Under the pieces are notes generated by a model. It saw only the letters and a list, made by a program, of their open reading frames with translations. It did no database searches and was not told where the DNA came from. From positions 124,001-188,000 of the forward strand of contig JAVSML010000999.1 of assembly GCA_038503035.1 (NCBI GenBank): a stretch of DNA of 64,000 nucleotides, written 5' to 3'. Origin of the DNA: Crocodylus rhombifer (taxonomy: Eukaryota; Chordata; Crocodylia; Crocodylidae). The position numbers and the translations under genes are program-made. This document shows, one piece after another, positions 1 through 11,329 of this stretch (the stretch's first letter is position 1; every line of letters starts with the position of its first letter).

Positions 1-960
1 AAACTTATTCCTATAATAGCATGACATATGAAGGGCCTAGAATATGGAATCTTACTTTCAGATTAATGGGATTTGAGTTATGCTTTTGGCCATTAAAAGA
101 GAGAAGTGGGGTTTTGGATGGGATTCCAGAGTTTAGACCTGGATTTTGGTGTGCCCTCGGTATTACTGCTACTAAGAAGAATAACTTATCTAAATCTTTT
201 ACCATTCTACCAAGAGCAAAATTCTGCCTTACAATATTTGTGACTCCTATTGGCCTCAATGGGGTTGGTATTGGGTTTTTTTTCTGACCTGTGAAAAACA
301 CCAGACAGGGCAGAATTTAGACTTTTATACATATAATAAATAAGCCAATACTGGGCTCCAGAGAAGAACAAAACAGGTCATTTGATACATTTATTAAAGA
401 TTAGTATAAAAAACATAATATTTTACGCTCTTCATCTTCAAAAAGTTTCATAAACATGAATCATCATAAGACTGTGTATTAAGTATTTTGGCCTTTTTGT
501 GGGGAAATAGAGGAATAAAAAAGGCTGAAGTATTTCAAGTGCCTCTTAATTCAATAGCCTCATTTGAAAATCTCATTGCAAATTTTTTACCAAAAAGACA
601 CAGTACTTTGATTATTGTCTGTGAAACAGCTGTTGCTGCTCCATAATTTGAAAACATAAATGCACACATACTCACCTATGTTTATGTAACATTAAGATTA
701 CATAGATAAGTGCTCAAAATTCAGGAAATGCTGAGGTAATTTGTACATGAATTGTTACGTTCTTAATTCCATGATTTCTTGCTTTTTCTTAAATTAGCCA
801 ATACTCTGTTTTTAGAGAATGTATAAACAAATATATAAGGTCAGGTTCTTTTTTCACTTATAGTATAGTTAATAGTGCTGCAACTCCAATCAAGTTATGT
901 TTTTTTTATACTGGTATAAAATGAAAACCAACTGCTGAATGTATATGAAACAATTTTAGA
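1..960. other. Unique AT-rich intron sequence
   Basis: No repeat family or coding pattern recognised. A short open frame on each strand at 11-301 has no recognisable domain and is best read as chance. Confidence 0.5.
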
Positions 961-968
961 TGCACTGA

Positions 969-1291
969 GTGCATTTACATGTGCAACTAAGGTGTTACAG
1001 TGAACTCCGGAGCAGTTCATGCCAGAGTCAGCTGCTCCCAGGTGTAACATATACACGGGTGCCTGGGACAAAATCAATTTGAGCTGAAGAAGAGCAAGCC
1101 CCTGGCTGGCTAGGGTGGAGCAATTTACATGTGCATTTTGGTGCAGTAAAGTATTCCACTGTAAGACAATAGTATACTATGGCAGAGTTGATTGGTTTAC
1201 TATGCCCTAATACTGGTGCATGAGTAGACTGTGACAGTGTACTGCAGAGCTAATTAGTCAACTCCACAGTAAAGTGCACATGTAGATGCAC
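969..1291. mobile_element. MITE-like element with 17-bp terminal inverted repeats
   Basis: The ends 969-985 and 1275-1291 are inverted complements at 16 of 17 positions (gtgcatttacatgtgca against tgcacatgtagatgcac). Each is followed outward by one unpaired base and then a direct CACTG (963-967 and 1293-1297), a possible 5-bp target duplication. The interior has CAGTAAAG/acagtgtactgcag motifs shared with the elements at 41371-41617 and 43407-43863, so these may be one superfamily of short non-autonomous DNA transposons. No coding capacity. Confidence 0.65.
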
Positions 1292-1981
1292 CCACTGTGG
1301 CCTAATGGCTAGCATGTGGATCCTACCATCTCAGTGGTTTTTCCAAATTTCTCTCTAGATTTCTTTCATATGCTTGGGCAAATTGCTTCTTTTTCTTGTG
1401 CCCCTTTAATCTGTGAATAATATTTATCTCTCAAGTCCAAGAGGCCTAGGGCCAGCTAACCCCACTCAATTAGCAGACTCAGCTGTGTTGTTATCTCTTC
1501 TGAAAAGAGTTAGTTGGAGATTTGCAAAAGAGAAGCATGAGAGATTCTAAATTAGGCTTCTTCAAGAAAAGCATCCTTTAGGGAGTGGATAGCAGGAAAA
1601 AAAAAAGTTTTGTTTAAGTTTTCTGAAAAAGTAAACTACCATGAAGGGGATATTGGCATTTCTCGTGCATTGGAGAAACAAGTCAGCTATTCTACATGCA
1701 AGCTAGTTTTACTAGTGAGTGGTGGGTAGAGGTACAGCCAGGGAGAAGGCAATGTTTAGAATTTAGGTGGCGTGCTGGGTCAAACCAGTGGTCCATCTAG
1801 CTCGATATCTGAGGTTAGGAGGAATGGATGGTTTAGAGTGAGAGAATTGAATTGGGTATATTTAGAGCAAAGGTGCTCAACCTCTGGGTTTGTAGGGCAC
1901 CCCACAGGTTGGGGAATTTGGCAGTGGGATAGCAGTGCAGTTAATACTGCTAGCCCACCTCCTTCTAAATTGCTAAGCCTC

Positions 1982-2222
1982 ACAACTGGATTGAAACCAG
2001 ACCATGTCCCATTCCCTCCACATAACCTGGCCAGGGCCAGGCCATGCCCTCTTTCCCCTGTGCAGTCAGATCAGGGCCAAACTATATCCACTTCTCCCCA
2101 TACAGCTGGATTGGGCCTGGGCAATATCATCTTCTCCCCATGCAGTTAGATCAGGACCAGGCCATATCCCCTTCCCCTCACATGGCTGGATTGTGGCCAG
2201 GACAAGTCCCCTTTTTCTCATG
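1982..2222 (+). repeat. 40-bp minisatellite, six units, inside the hAT-like element
   Basis: Six consecutive units of 40, 41, 40, 40, 40 and 40 bp start at 1982, 2022, 2063, 2103, 2143 and 2183. Each has the form cAGCTGGATTgGGCCagg, then about 10 variable bases, then a pyrimidine-rich TTCTCCCCAtg end. Two degenerate units follow to about 2270. Alternating units read ctggatt and cagatca at the start, suggesting growth as an 80-bp dimer. Confidence 0.8.
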
Positions 2223-2270
2223 GGGCTGGGTCATGCCCTCTTCCAGGCACAGCTGGATTGGGTTTGGCTT

Positions 2271-2288
2271 CCCCCCCCCCCCCCCCCC
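2271..2288 (+). repeat. C18 homopolymer
   Basis: Eighteen uninterrupted C at the end of the minisatellite. It is likely polymorphic and prone to sequencing length error. Confidence 0.95.
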
Positions 2289-2925
2289 TGCTATCTTCCA
2301 CATGGCTGGATAGAGCCTCACCCTCCTCTGAGTGTCAGATCAGGAGCACCAGCTCGATCCAGCCTGCGTATGGACTTGGGCACTGCCCATCCTGACAAAA
2401 AAATTGAGCAACACTGATCTAGAGTGATCTGTCCTCTATTTATTACCTTCCCTGGTATCCATCATTATTGAGGTGCCAGAGAAAACATCTCTGACTGTTC
2501 TGTTTAATAGCTCTTAATAGGTGCATCATCCATGAAGTTATGTATTCTCTGGCTATGCTAGCTGCCCCTAAATCTGTGACATTAAGTTATAAATGTTAAC
2601 TATGTATTACAGAAAAAAAAATATTTACTGCTGCTAAGTTTTAAACCTGTGTCCTACTAATTGCAGTGGATGTCTCCCTAATTCTATTTTTCTGGGACTT
2701 GGTGAATAACAGTTCCCTATTCATTTGTCCACACCCTTCATGATTTTATAGACCCCTATCCTATCCCCGCTCAGCCTTTATCTTTCCAAATGGAAAAATC
2801 CTAGCCTTTTTAGTCTCTTTGTATGGCAACACTTCATATTACTGATCATTTTGATTGCCCTTTTTTGTATCTTTTCTAATTCTACCACATCATTTTTGTG
2901 ATGTGGAGACAAAAACTACACACAG

Positions 2926-3025
2926 TGTTCAAGACATGTACACACCATGGGGTTACAGTGGCAAGATGGTGTTAGAAAACACCATCTTGCCACTGTAACC
3001 CCATGGTGTATACATGTCTTGAACA
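2926..3025. repeat. Near-perfect 48-bp inverted repeat with a 4-nt loop
   Basis: Arm 2926-2973 and arm 2978-3025 are reverse complements with one mismatch (C2941 against A3010), loop AGAA (2974-2977). The left arm follows the LINE consensus of the surrounding element, and consensus resumes right after 3025, so the right arm is an inverted copy of the left one, not part of the original element. If transcribed it would fold into a 48-bp stem, longer than a typical pre-miRNA stem of about 30 bp. Confidence 0.95.
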
Positions 3026-3180
3026 TTTTCTTTCTAGTTTCCTTCTGGTAATGATCTTAATTTTGGTTTCCACTGAACATTGAGTTGATGTTTTTAGAGA
3101 ACTATCTACAATGATTTCAGAACTCACAGTTAAAGTTATTTTTGCCCATATGCATTATCTTGCACTTACACTGTAGAATG

Positions 3181-4226
3181 CTTAGGCTTATTAAACCAAT
3201 ACAGGACAACTAAGGGTTGACAAGAGCCTTGGAGATCAATTAGCTCACCTCATTTTACTTGAGGTTTTTGTTATGCTCAGTTCAGTATCTGACCCTGCTG
3301 GGGGAGAAGAACAATAAGGTGGGACAGATCTGGGATACCAAAGTTTAGAGTCCCTTCTTAAGAAGACCATGTTAGCTTAGAGTCCTTTCCTAAGAGGGTG
3401 TGGCATATGTGGTCAGTCCAACTGCACCTGGGCACATGGTAGGGCACGGGTGGCATGGTGGCTGCATTCAGCTTTCCAGAATTTTTTGTCAAAGCTGCAA
3501 GTAAGCAGCAGGAGAGAAGATACTTTTTAAGTTTGTTTGACCTTGAAAACAGGCACATGAATCCAGAGAAGAAGCGTTGTGGGTCAGTATTCTGCAGGAA
3601 AATGTAAGAATAGGGAGAACTCAGTATGATTGAAAAGTACGCTCTGAGTGGTTCAAGTTGCTTATGTTATATTTTGTTTGGCTGCTGAGTCCTGCTGGAA
3701 GTCTGCAATCTTCTGCTCTGTAAGACCTCTGGAAGGGTGGAAAACATTGTAGGAAGTGTGAGTGCTGCTTTTGAACACTACTAGTGAAGTTCAAAGGCAT
3801 TTAGGTGCCTAAGAATAAGCAAGCAATTCATAAAAACTGTACATAAACTCCTTAAGCGCCCAAGACCTATTATGTGCCTGGTGAAAACTGATTTAGGAAT
3901 ATCAAGTTCAGCTCCTGTATATGGCTAGAGGTACTGCCATTTTGGCTGGGGAGGGCTGAGCATTTGGGTACTTCTTCCCTTCCTAAGGTAATTTGTTTTT
4001 CATAAATCACATCCCTGCCACCACTCAGAATGCAGAGGTGAGCTCTGAGCATACTTAATGCTGACTGACAGCACTTGCTAACATTATTAAAAAACATATC
4101 CAGTAGTCACGGTGATCTTCTTGCCTAATAGCTTAATGGCTAATACAGTCCCCAGGAATGGATTTATGCCATTGTCAGCCTGAATTCAAATATACATTTC
4201 CCGTCTCCCAGGAAAATGCTCTACTG
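3181..4226. other. Unique intron sequence with a short dispersed-repeat fragment
   Basis: Mostly unrecognised. About 3785-3885 contains ttcaaaggcatttaggtgcc and gcgcccaagacc motifs typical of a dispersed reptile repeat built on 'aggtgcctaa' words. A related fragment is at 53129-53185. Confidence 0.45.
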
Positions 4227-4859
4227 CAAAGGTATGCAAAATACAGCTCCTGAGCTGGATTTGGACCACCAGGAGATTTTATCTGGCCTACAGTGGGTCC
4301 CCTGACCAACCCAGCCCAGACACAGGGGGAAGCCTGAGCCCTGGCACATATGACTAGCCCTGCCACCCCAGGGTATGCAGTTGGACAAGGGTAGTGCAGC
4401 AGCCATACTAAGCTTTCTGGCAGTCACCATGGTGGCTCACTGTGCCTGGCCACTGCCAGACCCAGGCTCTCTGTCTGAGTACCCCAGCCTTGCACCCACT
4501 GCTGAGGGCACCGTATGGGATGGGCAGGCAGCTGGGGTTCCCAAGGACACTGGCCTGGGACCCCCACAGCCAGGGTATGCTCAGCTAGATGTATGGAATA
4601 GGGCCACATACAGGCAGGGAGTGGCATCCAAAAATAGGATAGGCAAGCAGAGGCTGGGATCACAGGGCAGTGACAGTGCAGGGCTAGGGACCAGGGCAGA
4701 GCTGCAGAACAATCCCATCATGTCCCTGCCCACAGAGTCCTGCCCTGTCCACCCACCTCCATCTGGTACTCCTTGTGGTGGGTACAGCATTGCCTTCCTC
4801 ACTGGTCATCAACATCTCACCATAAGTGATGCTCGAGCCCAAATATTTGCCCAACCCTG
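4227..4859. mobile_element. hAT-like non-autonomous element, GC-rich interior
   Basis: Left end caaaggtatgcaaaatac (4227) and right end aaatatttgcccaaccctg (to 4859) are imperfect inverted repeats of the hAT terminus CAGGGGTGGGCAAAnTACGG. Next to the left end, 'ctggatttggacc' resembles the 'ggatccggcc' sub-terminal motif of this class. The flanking octamers ctctactg and ctgaacca match at only 4 of 8 positions, so a target duplication is not convincing. The 162-codon open frame at 4375-4863 has no domain and is a composition effect. Confidence 0.6.
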
Positions 4860-5299
4860 CTGAACCAACTAAGCAAGAGACATAATTAGCTATGCCAATC
4901 TGAGATCCTAGTTGTGAATTAAGTTGGAATTAAACTGTTCTCTGGGCACTCCGCTCATCATGTTGAAGGTAGATTATGTAGAAAGGAATTCAAGAATCAA
5001 AGTTAGAGGGAAGGCAAACAAGAGGGAGTTTGTCTCTCTTGCCTAGTGAAAAAAGCACTTTCCTAAGAATAAGGAGTGATGGATTATGGTCCAATAATGT
5101 TTGTGTTTTATGATTATTTAATAGAATGATTATGTAATACATAATACATACTCAGTTTCAGGGGAGAAAGAAGATTTCAAATGCACCTACATATATATTT
5201 CTTATCAGCTGGCATAACCATCTGTCTATCAGCAGGCTGAGTCTAGTGAGAACGCATGTCCTAGGCAGACTCTCACCATTTAAAGTATATGGAATTTAG
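4860..5299. other. Unique AT-rich intron sequence
   Basis: Nothing recognised on either strand. Confidence 0.4.
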
Positions 5300-5575
5300 G
5301 GGTACCTGTACATGTGCATCAATGCTGCTGTGACACACTGTAATTACAGTGCATCAGAGCAAACTCAATTAATTCAGTCTGCTTAAGCGTGACAATTATT
5401 GTGCTCCAGCAGACTCCAGTGCCATGTGCATCGGTGTCCCCATGCCGAAAAATGGCAGCAGGGGTGCTTTAAATAAGCTCATTCAATGAGCTTTAGTTAA
5501 AGAGCCCCTGCCACCATTTTTCACCATAGGGAGGCTGATGCACATGGTGCTCCAGGTGCTTTAATTGAAGTGCCC
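5300..5575 (-). mobile_element. Foldback MITE family F1, copy A
   Basis: Reverse orientation of the same family as 12786-13043 and 59148-59426. The shared order (here on the minus strand) is ttcaattaaag, a central palindrome bounded by AAAAATGG...CCATTTTT, ctccagcagac...caattaattcagtctgc, and an outer end cctgtacatg. The central palindrome is 5448-5521 with about 37-bp arms and almost no loop. No coding capacity. The crocodilian MITE family 'Chompy' is a candidate identity that I cannot confirm from memory. Confidence 0.8.
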
Positions 5576-7159
5576 CATCCCCCAAACTCCCAAAACACCC
5601 TAAATGTGTAAGTCAAGTTTGTGAATTCCACATCAGGAAGGAACACTAAAGTCGTCATGTGAATCAACTTTACCTCATTGGGATATTGCCTTGGAAGGAC
5701 CAAGACTTAAGAGTGAATTGCCTGTAGGGCCAAGCATGTTTTTAGGAGACCCTGCCTATAATAGCAAGAGGAAATGTTCCAGGATGGTGGTGATGATCCA
5801 GACAAGCGACTTGAGTCATCCGTAAAGTCTTTGTAATGTAACAAACAATTCTGCTTTCCAAGAGTAGTTTTATCTTTTCTGTTATTTCTTTACTAATGTG
5901 GGTAGCTGGGAGAAACCTAGCTTTTCTTGATATATTAATTTTTTTTGAAAGTCATAATGATGCTTTAAGAAGGCTCGTATTTTTTCTCTCTTCTGAGTTA
6001 TGGGATCCAACAATTATAACTACTATGCTTATGTGTGTAAATATGCTCTCTCAATATTTTTGCAGGCTGTGCATCCCTGTCTCAGGATTTTGAGCCAATC
6101 ATAATCATTCTTATCCTTGTCTTGTCTCCTTTTCCTACTGGAAAAAAATCTTGTCTGAAGCTTCATTGTAACATTTGAAAAGCTAAGTTAAAGAATAGAA
6201 GTAGGACAGTGTGTATCGTTGAAATCCTAATGGAGTATTTTAAATGTTGCTTTGATTTAATATATAAAGATTAATGTGGTTGATTACAAATAAAAATGAA
6301 ACTAGTTAAATAAAATTAGCTATTTCCCTATTTGCTTGTCATTAATATACATAAATAAAATGGCAAGATTCGCTTCAGAAACCACAAGAAGAACCTGTAA
6401 AATTATACAGAAGGCATTGTTACTGAGACACAAGACCCTAATAACTGAAAGCAAAAAGTAGCCTATATTATACGCAGACCAAGTGCCGACACCATTAATA
6501 ATATTGCTTAACACTTTCCAATTTGATAGCCTGTTTTCAGTTGTTTATAATTTTGCTGAATTTAAACCATTCAGGCTGAACTCTTTCCTTCGGGATATGT
6601 GCCTCAGGCTGGCTTTCTTTTTGTTTTGCTGTAACGGTTCAGTTGTTTCTGAGAATGAGATTAGGGCAAAACATGTTTTGCCCATGTTTAAAATAAAAAA
6701 TCATGACTCTGTTTTGTTGAAAAGCCCTAGTGCTTCTGTGCTTGAAAGTCAAGGAATTTGGCCAAGGAGTTGCCTGTTGTCCTGGATGCACTTGTTGCTA
6801 TCACTGTGAAAATTCACCCATATTTTGATTAAGTTAGAAGACACCAAAAAAAAAAAAAAAATCAATTTGTACATACTTGGAGGTTTCTTATAGATAGCTG
6901 TTGCAGCTTAAATTATCTGAAAATTCCATGTACACTGAGCAGACTTAGCTCCTTAGAGATGATAGATACTGACAAGACTGTTCATAGGCTAGTGATGGTA
7001 GTAATATGGGTTAAATTGGGGGAGTGTAAGTGGTGTGACTGGGACCTGAGAAGTTGAGGCTTGAGGCTAAAAAAGAAGTCACAAGCCTGGGAATCTAAGA
7101 GATGGGGGTTGCTAATCAGGGCCAGATCTAGATATGCAGGCACATGCAGTTTGTGATAG
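5576..7159. other. Unique AT-rich intron sequence, A16 run
   Basis: No repeat or exon recognised. A pure A run lies at 6846-6861. Short open frames at 5896-6093 and 6483-6809 have no recognisable domain and no flanking splice signals that I can support. Confidence 0.45.
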
Positions 7160-7424
7160 TTTCATAGTTTCTAGGATCAGAAGGGACCTGAACAGATCAT
7201 CAAGTCCAACCTCCTGCCCTGGGCAGAAATGAATGCTGGGATCATAATACCCCAGCCAGATATCTATCCAATCTCCTCTTGAAGACCCCCAAGGTAAGGG
7301 AGAGCACCACCTCCCTTACGAGCCCATTCCAGAGCATGGCAGCCCTAACCGTAAAGGCTGATATCAAGCCTGAACCTGTTCTCAATCAATTAGTGGCCAT
7401 TATTCCTTGTTATCCCAGGTGCAA
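7160..7424 (-). mobile_element. CR1 LINE 3' fragment
   Basis: Starts with the antisense CR1 3' end (ttcatag...gatcagaagggacc), followed by atcaagtccaacctcctgcc, the tcctcttgaagacccccaag block and the 'accctaaccgtaaag' region. These match the other minus-strand CR1s at 8448 and 60064. Truncated at about 7424 where sequence changes to a GC-rich repeat. Confidence 0.9.
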
Positions 7425-8447
7425 ATCTCTATGCGGCACCACAACCCATACCCGTTGCACGTAGAACTATGCCAGCATTGCTAACTTGCAGTTCTATGGC
7501 AAAATTTGCTACTGGGATTTCCTGGTAGCAGAATAGAACCCTGAAGAAAAAAAGCAGGACAGAGCACACTAACATGTTATGTGGTAGAACAAACATGGAG
7601 ACAGGGGAGCAGGCTGCCTGCTTCCCCTCTCTGCATGCTGCAGAGCCCCTACATGGAGGCACCCAGTGCCCCAGCTAGATGCTCCCATTAGTTGGGGTGC
7701 AGTGGGCCTCAAGACAGGGGAGCCCCTGTACTGAGGCACATAGAGACAGGGGAGCATGGAGCCGTGAGCTGCCTGCTCCCCTGTCCCGAGGCACACTGCA
7801 CCCCAGCCAGCTGGGGAGTGGGTGGCTGTGGTACCGAGTGCCTCAGCTCAGGGACTCTGATGCCACTTCCTGGCTTGCTAGGGTACAGGGTACCTCAGTA
7901 CAAGGGCTGTCTGCCTGCTAGCACCAAGCTGAGGCACCCTGTGCTCCAGCCAGCCCACCCCTGCAGTACGTGGAGCAGCAGGGCAATGTGTCCTGCTGCA
8001 AAACACATGGACAGAGGTGTGCACTGTGGCAAAATGTGGATGTGGATATGGAGTACAGCCAGTAGGAGCTATTCAGTGGTTCAGGTAGGGCCTACACAGA
8101 GGAGCACTGAGTAGCCAGAAAATACTAGAAGGGTGACTGCTTCACCCTGTATCTACATTGTCACATCTAGGTTGTCATTGGAACTGGCTGAAGATCATCT
8201 ACTTGGTCATTTTTGGACTATCAGGGCCAGCTGAGGGCCTGCCTGCTTCACAGATTCCTAACTGGCTAAGGAAAAGGGGGTAGCAGAAGAGGGCAGAGGT
8301 AGATGAGGCAGTTTTGGAAGGTAAGAAAGTATGTCCAGGGCACTAGAACTTAGGCAGTGATGTGGGGGTCAAGTAGGACTGAGGAAGGGTAGGATAGGAA
8401 GAAAAGAGGTCAAAGATATGTTGTAAATAAGAGAAAATGATTGTATA
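7425..8447. repeat. GC-rich composite repeat with internal short inverted repeats
   Basis: Between two minus-strand CR1s. It contains the word GACAGGGGAGC at 7600, 7714 and 7745, and a perfect 12-bp inverted pair gacaggggagca (7745-7756) / tgctcccctgtc (7774-7785). 'gaggca/gaggcac' and 'cccagcca' words also recur. It looks like the amplified interior of a DNA transposon, but I could not define its ends. Open frames here (7679-7921, 7692-8114) are composition effects. From about 8130 it becomes ordinary sequence. Confidence 0.5.
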
Positions 8448-9788
8448 ATAGATTCATAGGTCCACAGAGGCGGAAGGGACCTCAGTGGGCCATCTAGTCT
8501 GACCCCTTGCAGGCAAGAAGAGAGTCACCAACCCTGGAGTCATGTGATCCCAGCCAGGTGCCTGTCCAGTCTCCTCTTGAAGACCCCCGAGGATGGGGCA
8601 AGCACCACCACCTTGGGAGCCCATTCCAGATTTTGGCAACCCTGACCATGAAGAACTTTCTCCTAATGTCCAGCCTAAACCTTCTCTCTAGTAGCTTATG
8701 GCCATTGTTCCTTGTCGTTCCACAGGGTGCCCTGGTAAACAGATCATTGCCTACTTCCTGGTGCTCTCCCCTTATGAATGTGTACACTGCCACAAGGTTC
8801 CCCCGCAGCCTTCTCTTGGAGAGGCTGATGAGGTTAAGGTCCCTTAGCCTTTCCTCATAGGGCTTCCCTGCAGGCCTCTAATCAGGTGAGTGGCCCTTCT
8901 TTGTACCCTCTCCAAGTTGTCCGCATCCTGCATGAATTGCGGCATCCAGAACTGGACAGAGTACTCCAGCTGTGGTCTGACCAGTTCCACATAGAGGGGG
9001 AGAATCACTTCCCTGGATTTGTCGTGCATTCGTAGGTGCTTCACAAACAAGGTGTGATCGGCTCTGCCAACTGCTTCATCACATTGGTGACGCATGTTCA
9101 TCCTGGAGTCAACAGTGACTCCAAGATCTTTTTCTGCCTCAGTGGTACTGAGAAGGTCACCTTCCAGCTTATAGGTATGATGGCAGTTCTTCCTCCCTAG
9201 ATGCAGCACCTTGCACTTGTCCTTATTGAATTAATCCTGTTCTTTTCTGCCCACTCCCCCAGCCTGTCTAGGTGGGCCTGGATCTGGTTCCTTCTCTCCA
9301 GGGTGTTAGCTGCACCCCATAATTTGGTGTCATCCACAAATTTGGCCATGGTGCTTCCTACCCACCTCATTCAGACCACTGATGAAGATGTTGAACAGCA
9401 CCAGCCCCAGAACTGAGCCCTGAGGGACTCCACTGCCCACATCTTTGCAGGTTGACACCAACCCATCCACTACCACCCTCTGAGTGCAATCATTGAGCCA
9501 ATTTGCTACCCATTCTACCATGTAATCATCCAAGGCAAATCCCCTCTACTTATTTATAAAGATGGAATGGGATACCTTGTCAAAGACCTTCTTGAAGTCC
9601 AGATAGATAACATTCACCTTGACTCCTGCATCTAAAGAATTGGTGGCCTTGTTATAAAAGGAAACTAGGTTAGTCAAGCAGGACCTGCTTGCTAAAAACC
9701 CATGTTGGTTACCCCTCCACATCACCTTAGCCAGCGGGCTCCCACAGATGTGCTCCTTGATAATTTTTTCTAGAATTTTCAGAGAATT
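8448..9788 (-). mobile_element. CR1 LINE, 5'-truncated, about 1.34 kb
   Basis: On the minus strand the order is: RT segment equivalent to KILEKIIKE (about 9760-9788), RT motif GVPQGSVLG with LFNIFI (in 9330-9533), the VLHLGRKN...LGVTVDSRMNM stretch and the [19 protein letters not shown] block (8844-9209), then the C-terminal NGHKLLERRFRLDIRR block and the 3' end. The frame is broken several times. The 3' end (tagattcataggtccacaga) is at 8448. An old, inactive copy. Confidence 0.93.
8494..9533 (-). pseudogene. Decayed CR1 ORF2 (reverse transcriptase C-terminal half)
   Basis: Three separate open segments on the minus strand (9330-9533, 8844-9209, 8494-8793) together follow the CR1 RT protein from the GVPQGSVLG motif to the 'NGHKLLERRFRLDIRRKFF' C-terminal block. 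Frameshifts separate them, and the FADD catalytic box is not in an open segment. No functional product is expected. Confidence 0.88.
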
Positions 9789-10780
9789 ATCAGAAAATAC
9801 TCATTTATAAAACCTGACTGAATTCCAAACTCTTTTGGAGTTATTTGCTTGACAGCAAACTGGCAGTCTCTCACCCTCTGTAAAGACAGGACTACACAAG
9901 ACGTAACAGCCTTCTAATGCTATCTGCTATTCAAGACAGTCATTAAGAAGGATTGTGCAGTGGGTCTAAGACATCAACCTTGCCAGTGATTCATGTGGGG
10001 ATCAATATGTTTACACATTGGCAAATTGTTTTGCAGTGTTAATTTTGTTGATTTTTTTAAAAAATGCTTTGCAAGTTTTGTATTTTAACAATCCGTTTGG
10101 CCCCAGTGTGCACATTAACTGTGATAGACTCTTCTGTTACACGATTCCATACAATTTTTTGTGTAGGATCCACATATTGACTTTAATATAATTTTTTGAG
10201 ATTGCCATTATATTGAGAGCAAATTTTGCATTGATCTGTAGTTCTCTGTGTTCCCTAACTACAGGCTGAACATATTCCATCACATGCATTTTATTCAAGT
10301 TTATCTTGTGTTTTCCCTTTATAAAGGATGAAATAGTATTAAATATTTTTTTAACCTATACAAACTGTCTCTCTGTCACCTGAAGTGAATACATATATTC
10401 CTCTCTACTTTAGTGAGTTTTAGCTGAGGAAAACGTGCTGGGTAGGAACCCCCATAGTCTTCCAGAAGGATATTGCCAACCTTGCAGAGCGAGTATTACA
10501 TTAGGCAATAAAAACTTAAAAGGACTTCCAAAACCCACAGGGTCACCTGTTTGGAAGCTTTATATCCTTGAATTGTCCTAGTGCTCCATGCCCATACTAC
10601 TTCCTAGGTATTTCAGGCCTCTTCCAGTAACATTTTTTTAAAGGTAGAACGAAGAAGGCACTGGTATCCACTATCTTTCTGTAAAGCAGTAGCATATCTA
10701 GGGGTGAATAAGTGGAGTACAGGCCCTGGGCACTGAGTTAGACGGGGTAGTAGATTGATGCTCCTACCCCAGGGAGTCTA
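9789..10780. other. Unique AT-rich intron sequence
   Basis: Nothing recognised apart from T-rich low-complexity words near 10050 and 10190. Confidence 0.4.
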
Positions 10781-11057
10781 TGCTAGCTAGATAAGACTTA
10801 ATTTTACTGCTGTAGCAGCAGCAGCAATGACAAAGGCCATGCAGACTGCACTCTGGCAGTAGCAGCTATGGACTTTGAGGACACAGACAGAAGTGCAGCT
10901 CCTCGCTATAACTGAGAATGCTTTGCAGGAAGTATTACAATTATCCCGTGGAATAAATGGAAGTTCATTGTTGGTTCCAGGGGGGAGGGAATTTAGCTGC
11001 TGGCTGTAGGTCTGCAGCCTGTTTCCCCTGGCAGTGGCCTCTCCTCCCTGTGAGGCT

Positions 11058-11240
11058 GCAGAGTTTTCAGAATGGGGTTCCCCAGCCAGCAATAGAGGGT
11101 GGGGTGGGTGAATTGGAGACCTCCTACCTTAAGGGGGGCTCCAATACACCTACCCCACCCTCCAGCAGAGGCTGAAAACCCCCCAAACCAAACTCTTCCA
11201 CTCCATTTTCCCCCTCCCATTCTGAAAACAGCTCTAGGCT
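11058..11240. repeat. Nested imperfect inverted repeats (cruciform-like block)
   Basis: An inner pair, agggtggggtgggtgaattggag (11096 onwards) and its imperfect complement ctccaatacacctaccccaccct (to about 11162), lies inside an outer pair, gttttcagaatgggg (about 11063) and cccattctgaaaac (about 11216-11229). The symmetry suggests a foldback element interior. A CAGG/CAGA short tandem (ggcaggcaggcaggcagaca) follows at about 11240. Confidence 0.65.
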
Positions 11241-11329
11241 GGCAGGCAGGCAGGCAGACAGAAGTTACAGAAGATGCTCTGTTTTGAAAAGTCTTCATCT
11301 GACCCCCCATTCAATCAGACATTTTTGAA

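Larger units (their letters stand above)
1868..2416. mobile_element. hAT-like non-autonomous element (549 bp) nested in a LINE, 8-bp target duplication
   Basis: Ends are caaaggtgctcaacc at 1868 and ttgagcaacactg closing at 2416, inverted versions of the common hAT-type terminus CAGnGGTGCTCAACC. Flanks are ATTTAGAG (1860-1867) and ATCTAGAG (2417-2424), matching at 7 of 8 positions, as expected for hAT target duplication. The interior is GC-rich and contains a 40-bp tandem repeat and a C18 run. It lacks a transposase. Open frames across it only reflect the minisatellite. Confidence 0.85.
1768..3180 (-). mobile_element. Old LINE of the CR1/L3 type, 3' part, interrupted by a hAT-like element
   Basis: Read on the minus strand this is the 3' part of a CR1-like LINE. 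The start (gctgggtcaaaccagtggtc) is the complement of a 3' end common in turtle and crocodile genomes. From about 2417 it follows the recalled antisense consensus: the poly-A-like stretch near 2620, ttcatgattttatagacccc at 2740, the ttttgtatcttttctaattc block at 2865, and the block at 3080-3120 that codes antisense for the dominant 'DVDS' part of the C-terminal domain. The element is split by the insertion at 1868-2416 and carries a 48-bp inverted duplication at 2926-3025. Heavily diverged, no open frame. Family naming is from memory. Confidence 0.75.

Noticed and set aside
2926..3025. microRNA precursor
   Set aside because: The stem is a direct inverted copy of LINE sequence with a 4-nt loop and almost perfect pairing; nothing indicates evolved processing sites.
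4375..4863. 162-codon open frame starting with Met
   Set aside because: It lies within a non-autonomous hAT-like element, has low-complexity composition and no splice or domain evidence.
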